NCBI GenBank assembly: GCA_945893045.1
Contig: CAMDEA010000005.1
Location: forward strand, 42,899-106,898
DNA: 64,000 bases
Direction: 5' to 3'
From: Planctomyces sp. SH-PL62
GTDB taxonomy: Bacteria > Planctomycetota > Planctomycetia > Planctomycetales > Planctomycetaceae
Shown: piece after piece, positions 63,900 to 64,000 of the stretch
Numbering within the stretch: the stretch's first letter is position 1
Layout of the letters: each line of letters begins with the position of its first letter
The notes under the pieces: generated by a model
What the model was told of the DNA's origin: nothing
What the model saw: only the letters and a program-made list of their open reading frames with translations
Databases searched by the model: none
Made by a program: the position numbers and the translations under genes

Positions 63900-64000
63900 T
63901 TTGGAGTGCGGTGTGTCAGCACCGCTTTGGACTGTCCTTACTCTGCACTCTGCGAGCTTTGCGCCACTGCGTGAAATCTGGCCTCACGCAGAGGCGCAAA
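63900..64000. repeat. Family H end and truncated family G copy at the window edge
   Basis: TTTGGAGTGCGGTGTGTCAGCACCGC (63901-63926) followed by CTCTGCGAGCTTTGCGCCAC... (from 63949) and the start of its complement, cut by the window end. Confidence 0.85.

Overview
The window is about 64 kb of GC-rich bacterial chromosome, almost certainly from a heterotrophic member of the Planctomycetota. The evidence is the repertoire: paired planctomycete cytochrome (PSCyt1/DUF1549/DUF1553-type) and DUF1501 proteins, four formylglycine-type sulfatases, a DUF1080 protein, Tat-exported Gfo/Idh/MocA and PhoD-like enzymes, and many short-lived transcription units. No rRNA, tRNA, CRISPR array, integrase or insertion sequence with a transposase was seen.

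Layout. 0-3 kb: tail of an unidentified gene, a cytochrome b of the b6 type, a small membrane protein (reverse strand) and an octahaem hydroxylamine-oxidoreductase-family cytochrome. 3-8.5 kb: PSCyt1/DUF1549/DUF1553 protein, DUF1501 partner, and a secreted right-handed beta-helix protein. 8.5-21 kb (mostly reverse strand): four sulfatases and a PhoD-like phosphatase, interrupted by a small defence-like patch (BrnT-type toxin-antitoxin pair and a 1038-aa PLD/SF2 helicase/DUF3427 protein). 21-25 kb: a second cytochrome/DUF1501 pair. 25-31 kb: a giant DUF4062-STAND-TPR protein, an orphan DUF1501 protein and a GH43/32-like beta-propeller. 31-37 kb (reverse): an APC permease with a Usp-like tail, a 70-aa membrane protein, a KdpD-like kinase without its N-terminal KdpD domain, and a KdpE-like regulator, with no kdpFABC. 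37-48 kb: a lipoprotein flavocytochrome c, DUF1080 protein, two exported proteins of unknown function, metX, a Gfo/Idh/MocA oxidoreductase, and sucCD. 48-52 kb: ECF sigma/anti-sigma pair, UPF0173 hydrolase and pgi. 52-64 kb: ten collinear genes (SDR, class-III aminotransferase, Na+ symporter, PhyH dioxygenase, amidohydrolase, HEAT protein, PQQ-propeller with EF-hands, GH20b-like glycosidase, DapA/NanA-like aldolase) that look like a catabolic unit for an unidentified organic substrate.

The most striking feature is not a gene. Nearly every intergenic gap, and the inside of several genes, holds a 50-210 bp inverted repeat. Many are built as two small hairpins facing each other, each with GTAG at its foot: the architecture of REP/BIME elements moved by RAYT (Y1) transposases. 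The stems vary with compensatory changes while the loop stays constant. The elements occur in sequence families present two to four times in this window, some lie nested inside others, three supply the stop codon of the upstream gene through the TAG of GTAG, and at least four sites are translated in frame inside proteins. They also create false N-terminal extensions in the ORF track; starts below have been corrected for this.
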